A DNA stretch of 16,673 nucleotides from an uncultured Pseudomonas sp. (GTDB lineage: Bacteria; Pseudomonadota; Gammaproteobacteria; Pseudomonadales; Pseudomonadaceae): the NCBI GenBank assembly GCA_946886875.1, contig CAMPJN010000040.1, forward strand, positions 1 through 16,673. The letters run 5' to 3'. Numbering within the stretch: the stretch's first letter is position 1; the number at the start of each line of letters is the position of its first letter. Both the position numbers and the translations under genes were made by a program. The notes under the pieces were generated by a model. That model saw only the letters and a list, made by a program, of their open reading frames with translations. It did not search any database and was not told where the DNA came from. Below, piece after piece: positions 14,810 through 16,673 of this stretch.

Positions 14810-16408
14810 ATGACCAGTTTGCATGCTGACGAGGCTTTTCTCGATCACTACCAATTCAGCCACGACCCCTTTGCCGCCAGGGTTCCGGGCTTCAAGTTCT
14901 TTCCCGCCCAGCGCAAGCCGGTGCTCGGGCAGCTGCATCACCTCGCGCGCTACAGCCAGCTGCTGCTGGTAGTGGCTGGGCCCGAGGGCAGTGGCAAAAC
15001 CTTGTTGCGTCAAGCCCTGGTGGCCAGCACCAACAAGCAGGCGGTGCATACGGTGGTCGTTTCCGCTCAAGGTGCGGCGGATCCGGGCAGCCTGTTCCGC
15101 CAGATCGCGCAGGGCTTGCACATCCAGCAGTCCGAGCCGCAGGCGATACTGGCCCAGGTTGCGCAGATGGCCTTGACCGGGCAAGAAGCTTACTTGCTGG
15201 TCGATGACGCCGAACAACTTAGCGACGCGGCTTTGACAGGCCTGCTGGGGTTGGCGGCGGGCAACGGCGAAGGTCGCTTGCACGTTTTTCTATTTGCCGA
15301 GCCGCAACTGGGTACACGACTTGAGGCGCTGGCGAACGGCGAGGAGTGTTTTCATGTCATTGACTTGCAACCCTACGCGCAAGAGGAAACCCGTGAGTAT
15401 CTGGCACAACGTCTAGAGGGGGCCGGTCAGAGTCTGGAGGTGTTCTCGGATGAACAGCTTGCGGATATCGATGAGCGGGGTGAGGGCTGGCCAGGGAAGA
15501 TCAACCAAGTCGCCCGGGAAGTCCTGGTCGAAAATATGTTGGCGCAGCGCAGTATGGCCGGGCGTGCCGGTTTGGCCTTGAACCTGCCAAAAAAGCATCT
15601 GCTTGCGTTGGTTGTCGTGGTTGCCGGCGTGGTGGCTGCCTGGCTGATGCAGGGTCGCGAGGCCGCTGAGGTAGTAATGCCGGTGCCATCGACCGAGGCC
15701 CTGCAGCCGATAACCGCTGCTGCCGCTCCAGCGGTTGCAGCACCCGCCGCCAGCGATGCGCCGGCGATCGAGTTCGCTGGTAATAGTCAGCCGTTGCCGC
15801 TGCCTCTGGTTGGCGAAGCGCAGCCGGTCATTCGTGAGCCTTTGGCTCAGGCGGCCGGTATGACGGGTGTCGAGGAGGCTGATGTCGCCGATGTGGCAGC
15901 TAATGAAACCGTTCAGCCGACCCAAGTCGTTACTCCGCCAGCTCCTGCGGTGCAGGCAGAAAAACCGCTTGTGTCGGCAGTTGCTCCGGTCGAGGCTGCA
16001 CCTGCACCTGCACCTGCACCTGCACCTGCACCTGCACCTGCACCTGCACCTGTGGCCAAGCCCCAGCCGGTCACGCCGCCGAAACCTGCCGTCACGCCGC
16101 AGCCGGACAAGCCCGTCACCGGTGCCGATTGGTACGCTGCGCAAGCGGGATCGCGTTATACCTTGCAAATACTCGGGGCTCGGGCAGAGAGTAGCGCTCA
16201 GGCCTTTGTGCGGGAGCACGGCGCGCAATACCGCTACTTCAAGAAGCAGCACCAGGGTCAACCCCTGTATGTGGTGACCTACGGCAGCTTCGCCACTCGG
16301 CAAGAGGCTCAGCTCGCGCTGCAGGGCCTGTCGGCCCGGATTCAGGCTGGCAAACCCTGGCCAAGAACGTTCGCCAGTATTCGTCAAGAGCTGGTTCCTG
16401 CACCTTGA
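14810..16408 (+). CDS. damX: DamX-like protein: ExeA-type AAA ATPase, membrane segment, SPOR domain
   Basis: The 532-residue protein has three parts. The cytoplasmic ATPase (about 10-245) begins YQFSHDPFAARV...FFPAQ, like ExeA/GspA ATPases. Its Walker A is GPEGSGKT (57-64) and its Walker B is LLVDDAEQ (129-136), with Asp where ExeA-type proteins usually have Glu. A membrane helix lies at about 262-281. A long Ala/Pro/Val periplasmic linker (about 285-438) contains an Ala-Pro dipeptide run at about 396-414. A SPOR domain at about 440-527 (WYAAQAGSRYTLQILGA...YVVTYGSFATRQEA) binds peptide-stripped glycan at septa. Position after aroB matches E. coli damX, a division protein. The ATPase part suggests an extra role, which is inference. 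The ATG at 14810 has AAGAG (14799-14803), 32 bases after aroB. Confidence 0.85.
   Translation: MTSLHADEAFLDHYQFSHDPFAARVPGFKFFPAQRKPVLGQLHHLARYSQLLLVVAGPEGSGKTLLRQALVASTNKQAVHTVVVSAQGAADPGSLFRQIAQGLHIQQSEPQAILAQVAQMALTGQEAYLLVDDAEQLSDAALTGLLGLAAGNGEGRLHVFLFAEPQLGTRLEALANGEECFHVIDLQPYAQEETREYLAQRLEGAGQSLEVFSDEQLADIDERGEGWPGKINQVAREVLVENMLAQRSMAGRAGLALNLPKKHLLALVVVVAGVVAAWLMQGREAAEVVMPVPSTEALQPITAAAAPAVAAPAASDAPAIEFAGNSQPLPLPLVGEAQPVIREPLAQAAGMTGVEEADVADVAANETVQPTQVVTPPAPAVQAEKPLVSAVAPVEAAPAPAPAPAPAPAPAPAPVAKPQPVTPPKPAVTPQPDKPVTGADWYAAQAGSRYTLQILGARAESSAQAFVREHGAQYRYFKKQHQGQPLYVVTYGSFATRQEAQLALQGLSARIQAGKPWPRTFASIRQELVPAP
15996..16052 (+). repeat. Hexanucleotide tandem repeat (TGCACC)n in the damX linker
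   Basis: An uninterrupted period-6 run of about 57 bases (just over nine copies of TGCACC) encodes alternating Ala-Pro. Because the unit is two codons, copy-number change would lengthen or shorten the linker without shifting frame. Confidence 0.9.
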
Positions 16409-16486
16409 GATGCAGAGGAGGTGACTGGTTAGTCGCTAACACGACCTTTTGGTCTATTCCTTCGGTTTTGCGACATTCGCTTTCAG

Positions 16487-16516
16487 TGGGTCGTCACGAA
16501 GATTTGTGACGGCCCA
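16487..16516. promoter_or_regulatory. Large dyad overlapping the gltB -35 region, possible operator
   Basis: TGGGTCGTCAC (16487-16497) and GTGACGGCCCA (16506-16516) form 11-base arms with one mismatch (T-G) around an 8-base spacer. The right arm covers most of the predicted -35 TTGTGA. No T-run follows, so it does not look like a damX terminator. An operator or activator site for gltB is the likelier reading. Confidence 0.5.
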
Positions 16517-16532
16517 GGTGGATATGTACAAT
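16504..16532 (+). promoter_or_regulatory. Sigma-70-type promoter for gltB
   Basis: TTGTGA (16504-16509; four of six) and TACAAT (16527-16532; five of six) are 17 bases apart. Transcription would start near 16539, giving a leader of about 103 nt before the gltB ATG. The leader contains a GGAGC-TT-GCTCC inverted repeat near 16559-16570. Confidence 0.5.
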
Positions 16533-16641
16533 GACCTCCCTTTTGCCTGCGCAAAGCTGGAGCTTGCTCCTGCGTGCATGGTAAGTAGTTGAATTAGAAA
16601 GCAATTTGCCTGATGTATAGGCTGTCTGGTGAGAGTTCCCT

Positions 16642-16673
16642 ATGAAAGCAGGTCTGTACCATCCTGATGAATT
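16642..16673 (+). CDS. gltB: Glutamate synthase large subunit, first ten codons
   Basis: Only MKAGLYHPDE plus two bases is present before the window ends. That N-terminus matches Pseudomonas GltB (MKAGLYQPDEF from memory), the large NADPH-GOGAT subunit that moves glutamine amide nitrogen to 2-oxoglutarate. The position after damX agrees with P. aeruginosa gene order. GAGAG at 16631-16635 is a usable SD, six bases upstream of the ATG. The identification rests on ten residues plus synteny. Confidence 0.8.
   Translation, partial: MKAGLYHPDE

Noticed and set aside
15413..16387. 324-codon minus-strand frame opposite damX with Arg-Cys repeats
   Set aside because: The repeats are the complement of the hexanucleotide tract encoding Ala-Pro in damX; the sense frame has the clear ATPase and SPOR domains.
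16428..16454. Small hairpins (GTTAG/CTAAC and GACC/GGTC) after damX as a terminator
   Set aside because: Stems are only four or five pairs and the following sequence is TATTCC rather than a T-run.
16551..16580. GGAGC-TT-GCTCC motif as a Pseudomonas REP element
   Set aside because: It shares only a short core with REP sequences I recall, is a single copy here, and lacks the longer flanking pattern.

Overview
The window is a stretch of gammaproteobacterial chromosome that looks like Pseudomonas. The gene order priA / rpmE - SNase nuclease - M48 lipoprotein - malic enzyme / mrcA (ponA) / pilMNOPQ - aroK - aroB - damX-like - gltB matches, from memory, the PA5050-PA5036 block of P. aeruginosa. 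The PilM, PilQ, AroK and AroB sequences are close to those proteins. The block from mrcA to damX also parallels the E. coli order mrcA / hofMNOPQ-aroK-aroB-damX. This is core chromosome, and I see no phage, plasmid, CRISPR or defence genes.

Layout. Positions 1-1250 (minus) hold the N-terminal 416 residues of the replication-restart helicase PriA. A short divergent promoter region leads to rpmE (ribosomal protein L31). The rpmE terminator hairpin lies inside the signal-peptide codons of the next gene, a secreted thermonuclease-like protein. That gene overlaps a lipoprotein zinc protease (M48) by four bases. A 147-bp palindromic, MITE-like element follows. Then come a short-form NADP-type malic enzyme (maeB) and a perfect 19-bp hairpin terminator, which can also serve the convergent mrcA (bifunctional penicillin-binding protein 1A, minus strand).

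From 7979 to 8162 a 184-bp divergent promoter region separates mrcA from the type IV pilus alignment operon pilMNOPQ. The pil genes are tightly coupled (1- to 4-base overlaps or abutting). They encode the cytoplasmic actin-like PilM, the inner-membrane PilN/PilO pair, the lipoprotein PilP and the secretin PilQ, which together link the inner-membrane motor to the outer-membrane pore. With gaps of only 4, 50 and 32 bases the operon continues into aroK and aroB (shikimate pathway) and a DamX-like protein with an ExeA-like AAA ATPase, one membrane segment and a C-terminal SPOR domain. After a 233-bp regulatory gap the window ends in the first ten codons of gltB (glutamate synthase large subunit).

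No wholly new system is evident. The points most worth a second look are the terminator built into signal-peptide codons, the palindromic mobile-element relic, the mirrored 9-mers spanning both promoters of the mrcA/pilM divergence, the drop in GC content across pilN-pilQ, homopolymer and hexanucleotide tracts in pilM and damX, the ATPase-SPOR architecture next to a secretin operon, and a strong dyad over the predicted gltB -35 box.
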